A stretch of 37,130 nt of DNA from positions 1 to 37,130 of IMG/VR virus record IMGVR_UViG_3300009146_000025; one strand, written 5' to 3'. The notes below the pieces were generated by a model, which made no database searches, had not been told where the DNA came from, and worked only from the letters and a program-made list of their open reading frames with translations. Origin of the DNA: a virus. Positions 28,297 through 35,246 of the stretch are shown one piece after another (position 1 is the stretch's first letter; each line of letters starts with the position of its first letter). Both the position numbers and the translations under genes were made by a program.

Positions 28297-29087
28297 GACT
28301 GCACCCCGCTCAGGTCGTTCGGGACGCCCGCGTCGAGGTCCAGCCACGTCATCGCGTGGAGCACCGCCTCGCGGAGTTCCTTCACCGCCATGTCAGCCTC
28401 GGCGATGCGGCCCTCCTCGCGGAGTTCCGCCACCTGCATCTTGACGTCCATCAGGTCGCCCGCGATGCGGAACGTGACCTTGCGCCACCGGGGCGTCGGG
28501 TCGCCCGGAGCGTGGCTCTGACCCAGCGGCGACAGCCCAGCGCCCGCGAGCGTGTCGTTCATCTGCCGCTCCACGACAGCCTCCCCGACCTGCTTGAACG
28601 CCTCGGGGCTCATCCCCTTCACGACGTCCTCGACCACCTCGGGCGTGAGGGACTGCCCGAGCACGCTCGCGCCGTGCTGCTCCACGATCCTCTCGATGGT
28701 CCGCTCCGCGCCCTTGGTGGACGAGTAGCCGTCCGTCCCGGTCCGGGTCGGCGGCCACGGCATGTCCGGCACCTCGTACGTGTCGCCGAAGGTGACGGGC
28801 TGCGCCTTCCCCGCCTTGATGGCGTGCTCCCACGCGTCGCGGTAGCGAGTCACGGTCACGTCGGTCAGCAGTCCGACGATGCCCTTCTCCACGAGCGCGG
28901 TGACCGTCAGGGTTCCCATAGATCTATGGGAACTCGGTCGCGGTCCCGGCTTGTCGGGAGCGGGGCCGACGAGCGCGTAGACGAGCGCCGCGCGGTCCCA
29001 CTCCTTACTGGTGACCAGCGCCCCGATGGACGCCAGCCTCTCGATGGCGGTCGCCGCGTCCTGCGGCAACCGGTGCTGCTCTGTCAT
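28293..29087 (-). CDS. Hypothetical protein (264 aa)
   Basis: 264 residues, largely helical: LPQDAATAIERLASIGALVT, EWDRAALVYALVG, RYRDAWEHAIKAGKAQP, GQSLTPEVVEDVVKGMSPEA, VAELREEGRIAEADMAVKEL. The N-terminal half could hold a helix-turn-helix. A 22-bp perfect palindrome lies in its coding sequence (28912-28933). ATG has AAGGGAGACACGC and the leader element 29121-29128. No family recognised; sits beside recombination genes. Confidence 0.7.
   Translation of the reverse strand: MTEQHRLPQDAATAIERLASIGALVTSKEWDRAALVYALVGPAPDKPGPRPSSHRSMGTLTVTALVEKGIVGLLTDVTVTRYRDAWEHAIKAGKAQPVTFGDTYEVPDMPWPPTRTGTDGYSSTKGAERTIERIVEQHGASVLGQSLTPEVVEDVVKGMSPEAFKQVGEAVVERQMNDTLAGAGLSPLGQSHAPGDPTPRWRKVTFRIAGDLMDVKMQVAELREEGRIAEADMAVKELREAVLHAMTWLDLDAGVPNDLSGVQS
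28912..28933. promoter_or_regulatory. 22-bp perfect palindrome within a gene
   Basis: Arms GTTCCCATAGA and its exact complement, centre AGATCT. Coding for SSHRSMGTL on the minus strand. Such a perfect even palindrome is a candidate protein-binding site. Confidence 0.45.
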
Positions 29088-29137
29088 GCGTGTCTCCCTT
29101 GGTCCCCGACCTGCCCGTGTGGCGGGTCGGACAGTCG

Positions 29138-29143
29138 ACTATA
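29138..29143 (-). promoter_or_regulatory. -10 element of the 264-aa gene
   Basis: CGCGTGTATAGTCGACTGTCCGACC region; nearly identical to the region at 30619, and unlike the TTGTCC class it has no recognisable -35. Confidence 0.55.
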
Positions 29144-29169
29144 CACGCGGGCGAGAGGGCGCACGGGAG

Positions 29170-29187
29170 AACCCCGAAGGCGGGGTT
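29170..29187 (-). terminator. Hairpin downstream of the annealing protein gene
   Basis: AACCCCG and CGGGGTT with a four-base loop. On the plus strand it is followed by TT and so could also act there; by position it serves the minus-strand gene ending at 29222. Confidence 0.65.
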
Positions 29188-29194
29188 TTGTCGA

Positions 29195-29218
29195 GAATCC
29201 GACAGATCTAGCGGATTC
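29195..29218 (-). terminator. First hairpin after the annealing protein gene
   Basis: GAATCCG and CGGATTC around a 10-base loop containing AGATCT, four bases past the stop at 29222. Confidence 0.5.
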
Positions 29219-29221
29219 CCG

Positions 29222-30301
29222 TCAGGCCCAGGGGTTGGCGCTCTCGGGCTCGGCGGCGGGGGTCTCGGCAGCCTTGTCCTGCTGCTCGGCGGCGACGAGC
29301 GAGGCGACGTACGCGCCGATGGTCTCCGCGAGCGCGTACATGGTGTCGGCAGGCTGCCGGTCGAGGTCACCGACGCTGATGCCGCCGTGTCGCTCGCGCC
29401 ACTTCGCGGTGACCTCCTCGCGGGTCTTGCCGACCTGGGAGGCGTAGTCGTCCAGCCGGGCGAGTGAGGCGGCGGTGGACGGGCCGTTCCACGCGGGCTC
29501 GGCGGGGGCCTCGTGTGACTCGTCGTCGTGCTGTCCCGCGCGCGAGAGGATCGCGGCAGCGGCCTCGGACTTCGACCACAGGTAGGTGGCGACCCCGAAG
29601 CGGAGAGCGGCGTTGCGGATGGCGTCGCCGATGGCCTCCTTCACCGCGTCGCCGCCCTGCCGGTTGGTGGCGTCCCCGTACCCGAGGCGCGTCACGCCCA
29701 ACACGGTGAGCCTGATCCACAGGCCACCACGGCTGTCGAGCAGGGGCAGCCCGAACTGGTCGGTGGCGACGGGCTCCCACGTCCACGACGGGTCGACCTC
29801 CAGCAGCCGCATCGTGACTCCGGCGTGCCCGACGTAGGACAGGTGCACGGCGGGCAGCCCGTGCCAGCCGCCGCACTCGCGGCAGTTGCCCTTGGTGGCG
29901 TCGCGCTTGGTGGGCTTGGGCAGGGACTCGACCTCATCGGCGGGGAAGGGCCGCGCGAGCGCAGCGAACGACTCCGGGGTGGCGGGGTTGGGCGGCAGCG
30001 GCTCCAGGAGCCCGAACATGCGTTCGGCGTCGTCCCACGACAGCGCGCGGCGGGTGTCGACGTCGCGTCCCAGCGCCACCGACAGGTAGTCGAGGACGTC
30101 GGCGCGTTCATGGAGCCCGAGCCGGGAGCGCAGCAGCCCGTGGAGGTGCCGCATCTGCGGTTCGCTGATGCCCTTGAAGTCGTCGTCCCGGGGGACGTTC
30201 GACAGGTCGGCGCGGGACTCGTCGGGCGGTGGGGTGGGGGCCGCTGCCTTCTTGGCGGGAGCCCTCTTGCGGGTGGTGGGCTGGCGGGTCGGCTCGGTCA
30301 T
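29222..30301 (-). CDS. Rad52/ERF-like single-strand annealing protein
   Basis: 359 residues. Basic, Ala/Pro-rich N-terminus (TRKRAPAKKAAAPTPPP). The core about residues 145-250 has MRLLEVDPSWTWEPVA, LWIRLTVLGVTRLGYGD and KEAIGDAIRNAALRFGVATY followed by LWSK, the pattern of the Rad52/ERF recombinase superfamily (DAxxxAxxxALRxxAxxFGxxxYLW). It would anneal single strands in phage recombination and concatemer formation, together with the SSB. C-terminus has an acidic tail. ATGA overlap with the winged-helix gene upstream. Confidence 0.82.
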   Translation of the reverse strand: MTEPTRQPTTRKRAPAKKAAAPTPPPDESRADLSNVPRDDDFKGISEPQMRHLHGLLRSRLGLHERADVLDYLSVALGRDVDTRRALSWDDAERMFGLLEPLPPNPATPESFAALARPFPADEVESLPKPTKRDATKGNCRECGGWHGLPAVHLSYVGHAGVTMRLLEVDPSWTWEPVATDQFGLPLLDSRGGLWIRLTVLGVTRLGYGDATNRQGGDAVKEAIGDAIRNAALRFGVATYLWSKSEAAAAILSRAGQHDDESHEAPAEPAWNGPSTAASLARLDDYASQVGKTREEVTAKWRERHGGISVGDLDRQPADTMYALAETIGAYVASLVAAEQQDKAAETPAAEPESANPWA

Positions 30302-30576
30302 GTGGTCGCGTGCTCCTTCTCGTGGGTGGTGGTGCGGGTGGCGGCGTTGATGCCGTACAGCGTGACGGGTCGTCCGCCGGGCTTGGCGGGCGGCGCGTGG
30401 AAGCGCTCGATGTCACCTCGGAGCATCAGGATGCGGGCGGTGACGGCGATGGGGTGCGTCTCGTCGCCTAGGTCTGCGGCGACGTCGCGGCAACGGTGGA
30501 AGCCGGGGTGTTCCTCAAACCAGGCGAGCAGTCGAGCGCGTCGGCTGGCTGGGTCAAGGTCGTCCTTGGCGGGCAC
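30298..30576 (-). CDS. Winged-helix DNA-binding protein (92 aa)
   Basis: 92 residues: RRARLLAWFEEHPGFHRCRD and VAADLGDETHPIAVTARILM read as the first helices of a winged helix, then RGDIERFH and GRPVTLYGI as wing. Start GTG at 30576 with GAGAGG upstream. First gene leftward from the divergent control region at 30577-30740; possibly a regulator of it. Confidence 0.72.
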   Translation of the reverse strand: MPAKDDLDPASRRARLLAWFEEHPGFHRCRDVAADLGDETHPIAVTARILMLRGDIERFHAPPAKPGGRPVTLYGINAATRTTTHEKEHATT

Positions 30577-30618
30577 AGGTCTGTCCTCTCTGTGGGGTGG
30601 GGTTGGGTCGGACAGTCA

Positions 30619-30624
30619 AGTATA
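30619..30624 (-). promoter_or_regulatory. -10 element of the leftward unit at the divergent region
   Basis: CGCGTGTATACTTGACTGTC; shares CGCGTGTATA..TGACTGTCCGACCC with the promoter at 29138. No clear -35. Confidence 0.55.
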
Positions 30625-30684
30625 CACGCGACAGCCAACGACACGCCGGGGGCGCTAGTCTGTCTCGCACACGTCCATAGAAAC

Positions 30685-30714
30685 GCTCCCGCGCTGTGAC
30701 GAGCAGCCGGGAGC
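30685..30714 (+). other. Leader hairpin before the replication genes
   Basis: GCTCCCG pairs with CGGGAGC, with an inner GCTG/CAGC helix. Lies 26 bases upstream of the initiator ATG, in the likely 5' leader. Could modulate transcription or translation of the replication module. A rightward promoter is not evident. Confidence 0.45.
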
Positions 30715-30740
30715 ATGACCTGAGGAAGCCAGGTGCATCA

Positions 30741-31541
30741 ATGCTAGAGCACCCCCCCGACACAACGCATCCGCACCAGTTCACGATGGTCGAGGATGAC
30801 GTCCTCGACGCTCTCGACGGCGACCACGCAGCAGCGCACCTCGTCGCCCGCATCAAGTTCCGGGCAGGCAGCGACGGGTGGTGGACAGCGACACGCGCGG
30901 AGGTGCTGGCGGACGCTCGGCTCACGCCAGGAGTGCTGCGCCGTCTGCTGCCCATGCTCCGCGAGGCGGGCTGGGTCGAGACGGAGCGGGTGAGGCCCTA
31001 CGACCCGACTCTCCGCTACCGGGTGCTGAATCCGCAATCACGGAGTGTGGAATCCCCCGCCTCAGTGAGTGCGGATTCGACACCACCGGATGCTGAAAGT
31101 GCAATCACTGAGGATGCTGATTCCGCAACCACACTGTCTAGTAAGAACGTAGAGAACAAGAGCAAGAACACAGACACGCGCCAGCCCACGTTGGCGCTCG
31201 TCGTCTCCGGCCAGCCGACGACAGCGGAGTGGTTCGACCAGTGGTGGCGGCACTACCCGAGGAAGGTCGGGAAGCGGGCAGCGGCCAAGGCGTTCGCTGC
31301 TGCTGCCAAGCGGGCACCAGTCGAGGACATCTGCCGGGGCCTCGGTGCCCAGTTGCCGACCCTCGCGGCGATGGACCCTCGGTACGTCAAGCACCCGACG
31401 ACGTGGCTGAACCAGGACTGCTGGGAGGACGACGTGGCGGTCCTCAACCCGCCCAAGCCGAACCCCTGGGCCGAGCAGCCGACGAACCCGTGGGGCGCTA
31501 CTGTCGTCCGACCCGACCCGCTGCCCAAGGAGTTGCACTGA
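30741..31541 (+). CDS. Replication initiator / replisome organiser (lambda O-like layout)
   Basis: 266 residues. N-terminal domain (about 15-100) looks like a winged helix: DDVLDALDGDHAAAHLVARI, GWWTATRAEVLADARLTPGV, LRRLLPMLREAGWVETERV. Residues about 100-145 are a Ser/Asp-rich linker. The C-terminal domain FDQWWRHYPRKVGKRAAAKA ... KHPTTWLNQDCWEDD is the typical end of phage replication proteins that load helicase. The linker DNA carries iteron-like repeats (31028-31136). I chose ATG at 30741, preceded by AGGTG; a GTG at 30696 has no ribosome site. Overlaps the next gene (TGATG). Confidence 0.8.
   Translation: MLEHPPDTTHPHQFTMVEDDVLDALDGDHAAAHLVARIKFRAGSDGWWTATRAEVLADARLTPGVLRRLLPMLREAGWVETERVRPYDPTLRYRVLNPQSRSVESPASVSADSTPPDAESAITEDADSATTLSSKNVENKSKNTDTRQPTLALVVSGQPTTAEWFDQWWRHYPRKVGKRAAAKAFAAAAKRAPVEDICRGLGAQLPTLAAMDPRYVKHPTTWLNQDCWEDDVAVLNPPKPNPWAEQPTNPWGATVVRPDPLPKELH
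31028..31175. other. Probable replication origin: iterons and A-rich stretch inside the initiator gene
   Basis: Five related sites close to GAATCCGCAATCACTGAG: plus strand at 31028-31045, 31095-31113 and 31119-31136; minus strand at 31044-31055 (short) and 31060-31078. They are followed by an unusually A-rich stretch (31137-31175, TAGTAAGAACGTAGAGAACA and on) in an otherwise GC-rich genome, a candidate unwinding element. The encoded protein segment is a low-complexity linker, as in lambda O with its internal ori. Confidence 0.6.
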
Positions 31542-32218
31542 TGGACGAGCACGACATCCGCCACCTGATCGGCCAGCGGATCATGCCGCTGGACAAGTTC
31601 TTCAAGGCGTTCACGCCCGAGGAGGCAGCGACAGTCGTGGAGGGCTGGACGCGGCTGCTGCCCGAGGTGCCGGTGGCGTTCGCGGAGGACGTCGTGACCC
31701 AGCACTACCGCAGCGAGACGCGGAGCATCCAGCCCGCCGACCTCGTGGCCGCGTGGACGTTCCTCCAACAGGAGCGACGACGAGCCGACCAGATCGAGCG
31801 CCGCCGGTCGGTCGCCACGGCGGACGACCTGCCCGGCAAGCCGCCCTGGTTCGATGAGGTGCGACGTCGAGCAGCGATGGTGGCAGCGACCGCGCGCGAG
31901 GAGGGACGCGACCCGACGGCAGCCGTGGCAGCGATGGCGTCGCCCGTCCGACCTCAGGGCATGGCCGGGCCGCTCGCGGAGGGTGCGACGACGACGGCGG
32001 AACTCCGCGCGGGGCTGCTGGACCGGCAGTGCAAGCACGCGAACATCTGCGCGTGCGACCACGTCGAGTGCCGCGACGGGTGGGTGGACGAGGAGGTGGT
32101 GATCCGCCGCCGGGGCAGGCACGTCTACTCGGCGGTGGTGCGGTGCGTCCACTGCTATGACGCGGCGGTGATGGCTGAGGAGTTGGCTCCGAAGAAGCCG
32201 AAGCGGCGTTGGCAGTGA
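31541..32218 (+). CDS. Replication accessory protein (225 aa)
   Basis: 225 residues. Helical N-terminal part (LIGQRIMPLDKFFKAFTPEE, VVTQHYRSETRSIQPADLVA, AAWTFLQQERRRADQIERRR) and a C-terminal Cys/His cluster: RQCKHANICACDHVECRDGW and RCVHCYDAAV, likely a zinc domain. Proteins of this type directly follow the HTH initiator in actinophages, where a loader or partner role is suspected. Overlaps the initiator by one base. Confidence 0.7.
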   Translation: MDEHDIRHLIGQRIMPLDKFFKAFTPEEAATVVEGWTRLLPEVPVAFAEDVVTQHYRSETRSIQPADLVAAWTFLQQERRRADQIERRRSVATADDLPGKPPWFDEVRRRAAMVAATAREEGRDPTAAVAAMASPVRPQGMAGPLAEGATTTAELRAGLLDRQCKHANICACDHVECRDGWVDEEVVIRRRGRHVYSAVVRCVHCYDAAVMAEELAPKKPKRRWQ

Positions 32219-32263
32219 GCGACACGCTGCTAGGAACCTCAGCGACGAGAGCCCGGCGCACCT

Positions 32264-32269
32264 ATACAC
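32264..32269 (+). promoter_or_regulatory. Possible rightward -10 element
   Basis: CCTATACACTC in the 93-base gap between the replication accessory gene and the next gene; lies between GCACC and GGTGC arms. No convincing -35. Low confidence. Confidence 0.25.
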
Positions 32270-32311
32270 TCGGTGCCAAGTACCAGCCACCGGGAAGGGG
32301 TGGAGGTGACC

Positions 32312-32518
32312 ATGATGATCGCCAGCCGCGAGCAGCAGGCCGCTCTCCTCAGCGTCCGCTGCACCTACTGCCAGGCACCGCCTGGCCAGTTCTGCACGTC
32401 CCCGCGCTCTCGTCGGCGCGCGTGGAGCGGTGCTCCGACCGTCCTCACTCACCTCGACGGTGCCTCCCACGAGGCCCGTTGGGTCGCCTCCGGGCTCCGG
32501 GAAGGTGCCTCATGCTGA
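32312..32518 (+). CDS. Zinc-finger protein of the CxxCxAxPGxxC type (68 aa)
   Basis: 68 residues. CTYCQAPPGQFCTSPRSR followed by THLDGASHEARW matches a common actinobacterial zinc finger (C..C.A.PG..C ... H...R). Probably nucleic-acid binding. ATG at 32312 has GGAGGTGACC directly before it; an upstream ATG at 32273 lacks a ribosome site. Confidence 0.75.
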   Translation: MMIASREQQAALLSVRCTYCQAPPGQFCTSPRSRRRAWSGAPTVLTHLDGASHEARWVASGLREGASC

Positions 32519-32721
32519 CCGCCGCCCTCACCGGCCCCACCCTCGACCGGCTGGTGGTGATGGCGCAGGCGTACGACATCGAGCCCGACGTGATGCTGGC
32601 CCGGTTGCTGGACCGTGACCAGCACGACCACCCGCACCGCTGCCCAACGTGTGCACGGCATGCGGCACGCGAACACCTGAGACTGCTCGCCGACGAGCAG
32701 CCCTCACTGTTCGTCGGGTGA
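32512..32721 (+). CDS. Small protein with C-terminal CPTC motif (69 aa)
   Basis: 69 residues: helical N-terminus (GPTLDRLVVMAQAYDIEPDV, MLARLLDRDQHDH) then HRCPTCARHAAREH, a probable zinc site. Overlaps the upstream gene by 7 bases, ribosome site GGAAGG. Function unknown. Confidence 0.68.
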   Translation: MLTAALTGPTLDRLVVMAQAYDIEPDVMLARLLDRDQHDHPHRCPTCARHAAREHLRLLADEQPSLFVG

Positions 32722-32978
32722 GGGCGGTGGGCGCTACCTACGGTGGCGTCCACCGTCTGCTCGCGGAGCAGCGTGGCCCCGCGACCGCCCACGACTGCTC
32801 GTGTGGTGCTCCCGCACACCACTGGGCGTACACCGGCCCCCGGGAGCCGGGGGAGCGGTGGCCCTTCTCCGAGGACCTGTCGCAGTACGTCGCCATGTGC
32901 CGCCGCTGCCACAGCCGCTACGACCGGAGCGTGGTGAAGGCGATGAAGCGGCACCCGGACGACCCGCTCCTGTTCTAG
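32718..32978 (+). CDS. HNH-like zinc protein (86 aa)
   Basis: 86 residues from GTG at 32718 (GTGA overlap). [32 protein letters not shown] and [20 protein letters not shown] form the short HNH-like zinc fold common in phage genomes; the catalytic set looks incomplete, so it may bind DNA rather than cut it. Its TAG shares the CTAG palindrome with the stop of the convergent collagen-like gene. Confidence 0.72.
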   Translation: MRAVGATYGGVHRLLAEQRGPATAHDCSCGAPAHHWAYTGPREPGERWPFSEDLSQYVAMCRRCHSRYDRSVVKAMKRHPDDPLLF

Positions 32979-33574
32979 CCCGCCAGGCACACGTACATGG
33001 TGACCTGCCCGCCGGGGGCGTTGAGGATCAACTCCCCCGGCGCGAACCCTGCCGGGCAGACCAGTTCCGTCGAGGGCGGACCGGGGGGTCCACTCGGACC
33101 CGCTGGCCCCGGAGCGCCCGGCTGTCCCGCCACACCCGCCACGCCCGGCGGACCCTTCGGACCAGGCGGACCCACCACCCCCCGGGGACCGGCTGGACCA
33201 CGAGCACCAGCCTCTCCTCGTTCCCCCTTCGGGCCCTGCTCTCCGCGCTCGCCCTTCGGTCCGCTCGCACCCGCTGCTCCTCCCGCTCCGACTGCTCCCG
33301 CAGGCCCGGGTGGACCGGCGGGTCCGACGTCTCCGGGCGGACCCTGCTCGCCCCGCTCGCCAGCCTCCCCAGCGGGTCCGGCCACACCCGGGGGACCAGG
33401 GACACCGGGGGGACCCTGCTCGCCCGTCGTACCCCCCTTATCGCTTGGCTCTGGGGTGCTCTGGGGCTGGGCCTGCGCCCCCGTGACAGCGGCGACGAGC
33501 GCCGCCGTGGCGAGCACGCTGGCCAACCCGAACCCGAGCACCGGGCGGGACGTGATCGCGTCCAGCAGGCTCAC
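32975..33574 (-). CDS. Collagen-like repeat protein with N-terminal anchor
   Basis: 199 residues. A hydrophobic segment (about 12-33, [20 protein letters not shown]) acts as membrane anchor or signal, then about 110 residues of Gly-X-Y repeats rich in Pro ([35 protein letters not shown], repeated GPKGER), and a 30-residue globular tip with two Cys ([12 protein letters not shown] ... MYVCLAG). The repeats should form a trimeric triple helix. Phage collagen-like proteins are usually fibre parts; here it overlaps the putative holin gene (ATGA), so a role at the envelope or in the lysis cassette is also possible. Confidence 0.8.
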   Translation of the reverse strand: MSLLDAITSRPVLGFGLASVLATAALVAAVTGAQAQPQSTPEPSDKGGTTGEQGPPGVPGPPGVAGPAGEAGERGEQGPPGDVGPAGPPGPAGAVGAGGAAGASGPKGERGEQGPKGERGEAGARGPAGPRGVVGPPGPKGPPGVAGVAGQPGAPGPAGPSGPPGPPSTELVCPAGFAPGELILNAPGGQVTMYVCLAG

Positions 33575-33807
33575 TCGACCACCCGGCGTCCGCGCTCGGT
33601 GCGGCCCGCGAGGAAGCCCGCCAGCAGACCCAGCAGCGTGTTGATGACCGACCCGATGGCGGCACCCGCCTGCGACGTGTCAGACCCCGGGTCACGGATC
33701 TGGATGACGGCGATGGTGACCGTGGAGCCCACGATCACGAAGCAGATGGTGCCCGCGATGATGAGCAGCAGCAGGTCCGTGGTGGGGCGGTCCGAGAGCG
33801 GAGGCAC
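33571..33807 (-). CDS. Putative holin (78 aa)
   Basis: 78 residues with two hydrophobic helices, about 11-34 ([20 protein letters not shown]) and 47-66 ([20 protein letters not shown]), and a basic C-terminus ([10 protein letters not shown]). Size, topology and place next to a cell-wall hydrolase fit a holin that opens the membrane at lysis. Confidence 0.72.
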   Translation of the reverse strand: MPPLSDRPTTDLLLLIIAGTICFVIVGSTVTIAVIQIRDPGSDTSQAGAAIGSVINTLLGLLAGFLAGRTERGRRVVE

Positions 33808-33808
33808 G

Positions 33809-34447
33809 TCACGCCTTGACCAGTTCCAGCCTGCACGTCAGAGCCTTGTGGTCCGACGCCCCATGCTCAGGACCCCAGCCGCGCGTGATGGAGTCCTTGT
33901 GCCGCAGGTTGGTCGCCACCCAGATGATGTCCTGCACGTGCCGGATGGTCAGGCCCTCGTCGTCGGCGACGTCCTTCACGTCGAAGTTCGCGTCCAGCCC
34001 CACCACCGGCTTGCCCAGTTTGTCGAGCAGCCTCCGCAGGTTGTGCACCCACTGGTCGAGCCGCTGGTCTTGGAACCGTGGCGGCGGCGCGTGCCCGGCG
34101 ACCGGGTGGCACACTTTCCCCGTCTCGCGGTGCGTGATCTCGGCGTAGGCGAGCCACCGGGCCAGCATCCCGTCGGACCCCTTCACCTCGTCGCAGGCGA
34201 ACCACAGGGCGTGCTCATCCACCCGCCACACGTCGGAGTCCACGGCGATGCACGAGCCCGCCTTCGCGTCGCTGGACGTGTTCTGCAACGACTTCCACGA
34301 CCCGGGTAGCAGGTCCGCGAGCCGGAAGTCCTTGGCCTCCTGGAGCATCATCACGGAGCCCCACTCCGTGATCTTGCGGACGTACTCCTTGTTCTTGCCG
34401 CGCGCGAAGTCCATGTTGGCGGTGGTGAAGCCCTCGACGGCAGCCAT
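33809..34447 (-). CDS. Endonuclease/exonuclease/phosphatase-fold protein (DNase I-like)
   Basis: 212 residues. Motifs of the EEP superfamily in order: TTANMDFARG (first strand Asn), VMMLQEAKD (metal Glu), GHAPPPRF, VVGLDANFDV (Asp/Asn) and GASDHKALTCRL (the final Asp-His pair). Likely a metal-dependent phosphodiesterase. It lies between the hydrolase and the holin, an unusual place for a nuclease; it could degrade host DNA at lysis or act at the tail tip during entry. ATG overlaps the upstream stop by one base (TGATG). Confidence 0.82.
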   Translation of the reverse strand: MAAVEGFTTANMDFARGKNKEYVRKITEWGSVMMLQEAKDFRLADLLPGSWKSLQNTSSDAKAGSCIAVDSDVWRVDEHALWFACDEVKGSDGMLARWLAYAEITHRETGKVCHPVAGHAPPPRFQDQRLDQWVHNLRRLLDKLGKPVVGLDANFDVKDVADDEGLTIRHVQDIIWVATNLRHKDSITRGWGPEHGASDHKALTCRLELVKA

Positions 34448-35025
34448 CACACGTGCTTGGCGATCCGCTGCCACGTCTCCCGCAGCACCTGGCGGGCAGG
34501 CTTCGACTCGGTCTCGCCGCTCGGGGTGGTGACCTGCATCTTGTCGGTCCACACGCGCTCGGCTGCCTCGTTGTTGTTCTTGGCCACCTCGTCCGCGACG
34601 ATGCTCCGCAACTTCTTCCAGTCCTCGTCGTTCATCTCGTCCTCATCTCCCAGGGGCAGCGTGACCCCGTTCAGGTCCCCGGTCCACCCGAGGTACTCAT
34701 ATCCCCAGGTGCGCTCCACCCAGGCGATGTCCTCGTCGGACACGTCGCCCGACGAGTGACAGTCCGTCCCCCGCTGGCCCTGGTGGTGGACGTCTCCGAT
34801 CACGATGTGCCCGTAGTTGCCGCCCCGGTAGAACAGGGGAGCCCCGTCGGGTGGTGTCCGGTCCCCGGGGTGCTTGTCCCGTGCCCCGTTCCACGCCTCG
34901 ATGGCGGAGCCGTACAGGGAGTTCACCTCCCACCACGTCCGCACGTACTTCAAGCACATGCCCACCGAGCAGGAGCCTTGGTCGTGGGCGTGCCCGAGCG
35001 CCTCGGACGGGCCGCTAGCCACCAT
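34447..35025 (-). CDS. Putative cell-wall hydrolase (CHAP or NlpC/P60-like), endolysin candidate
   Basis: 192 residues. GSCSVGMCLKYVRTWWEVN supplies a Cys at the start of a helix, and NYGHIVIGDVHHQGQRGTDC the His, in the order Cys-His of papain-like peptidoglycan amidases; GDRTPPDGAPLFYRGG before the His is the usual PPxGxxxxW-like segment. The C-terminal half (MNDEDWKKLRSIVADEVAKN and on) is helical and may bind the envelope or oligomerise. With the holin it forms the lysis pair. Start ATG overlaps the upstream gene by 11 bases. Confidence 0.7.
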   Translation of the reverse strand: MVASGPSEALGHAHDQGSCSVGMCLKYVRTWWEVNSLYGSAIEAWNGARDKHPGDRTPPDGAPLFYRGGNYGHIVIGDVHHQGQRGTDCHSSGDVSDEDIAWVERTWGYEYLGWTGDLNGVTLPLGDEDEMNDEDWKKLRSIVADEVAKNNNEAAERVWTDKMQVTTPSGETESKPARQVLRETWQRIAKHV

Positions 35026-35236
35026 CGCGCTCCACCTCCTCAGCCGCCCGCCGCAGCACCGACCGCACGGCGTCGATGCGCAGCCGCAGGTCCCCGGGGT
35101 CGCCCTCGCGGGTCGCCAGGTACATGTCGACGTCGGAGAGCAGCAGCCGCGCGACGAGCAGCGCCCGGCGCACGTCGGGCGGGGCGTCGTCCTGACCGCC
35201 GGGTGGTTCCGGTGGGGCGTTGCCGAGCAGCGACAC
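35015..35236 (-). CDS. Hypothetical protein (73 aa)
   Basis: 73 residues from GTG at 35236 with AGGAGG five bases before it: Pro-rich start (LLGNAPPEPPGGQDDAPPD) and an amphipathic helix (RRALLVARLLLSDVDMYLAT, LRIDAVRSVLRRAAEEVERD). Between tail-collar and hydrolase genes; function unknown. Confidence 0.66.
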   Translation of the reverse strand: MSLLGNAPPEPPGGQDDAPPDVRRALLVARLLLSDVDMYLATREGDPGDLRLRIDAVRSVLRRAAEEVERDGG

Positions 35237-35246
35237 GGTGACCTCC

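Noticed and set aside
30696-30740. Earlier GTG start for the replication initiator
   Set aside because: No ribosome site, and the start would lie in the leader hairpin; ATG at 30741 has AGGTG in place.
32997-33644. Plus-strand collagen-like open frame
   Set aside because: The complement of Gly-Pro-rich repeats also reads as Gly-Pro repeats; only the minus strand has the signal segment, ribosome site and coupled neighbour.
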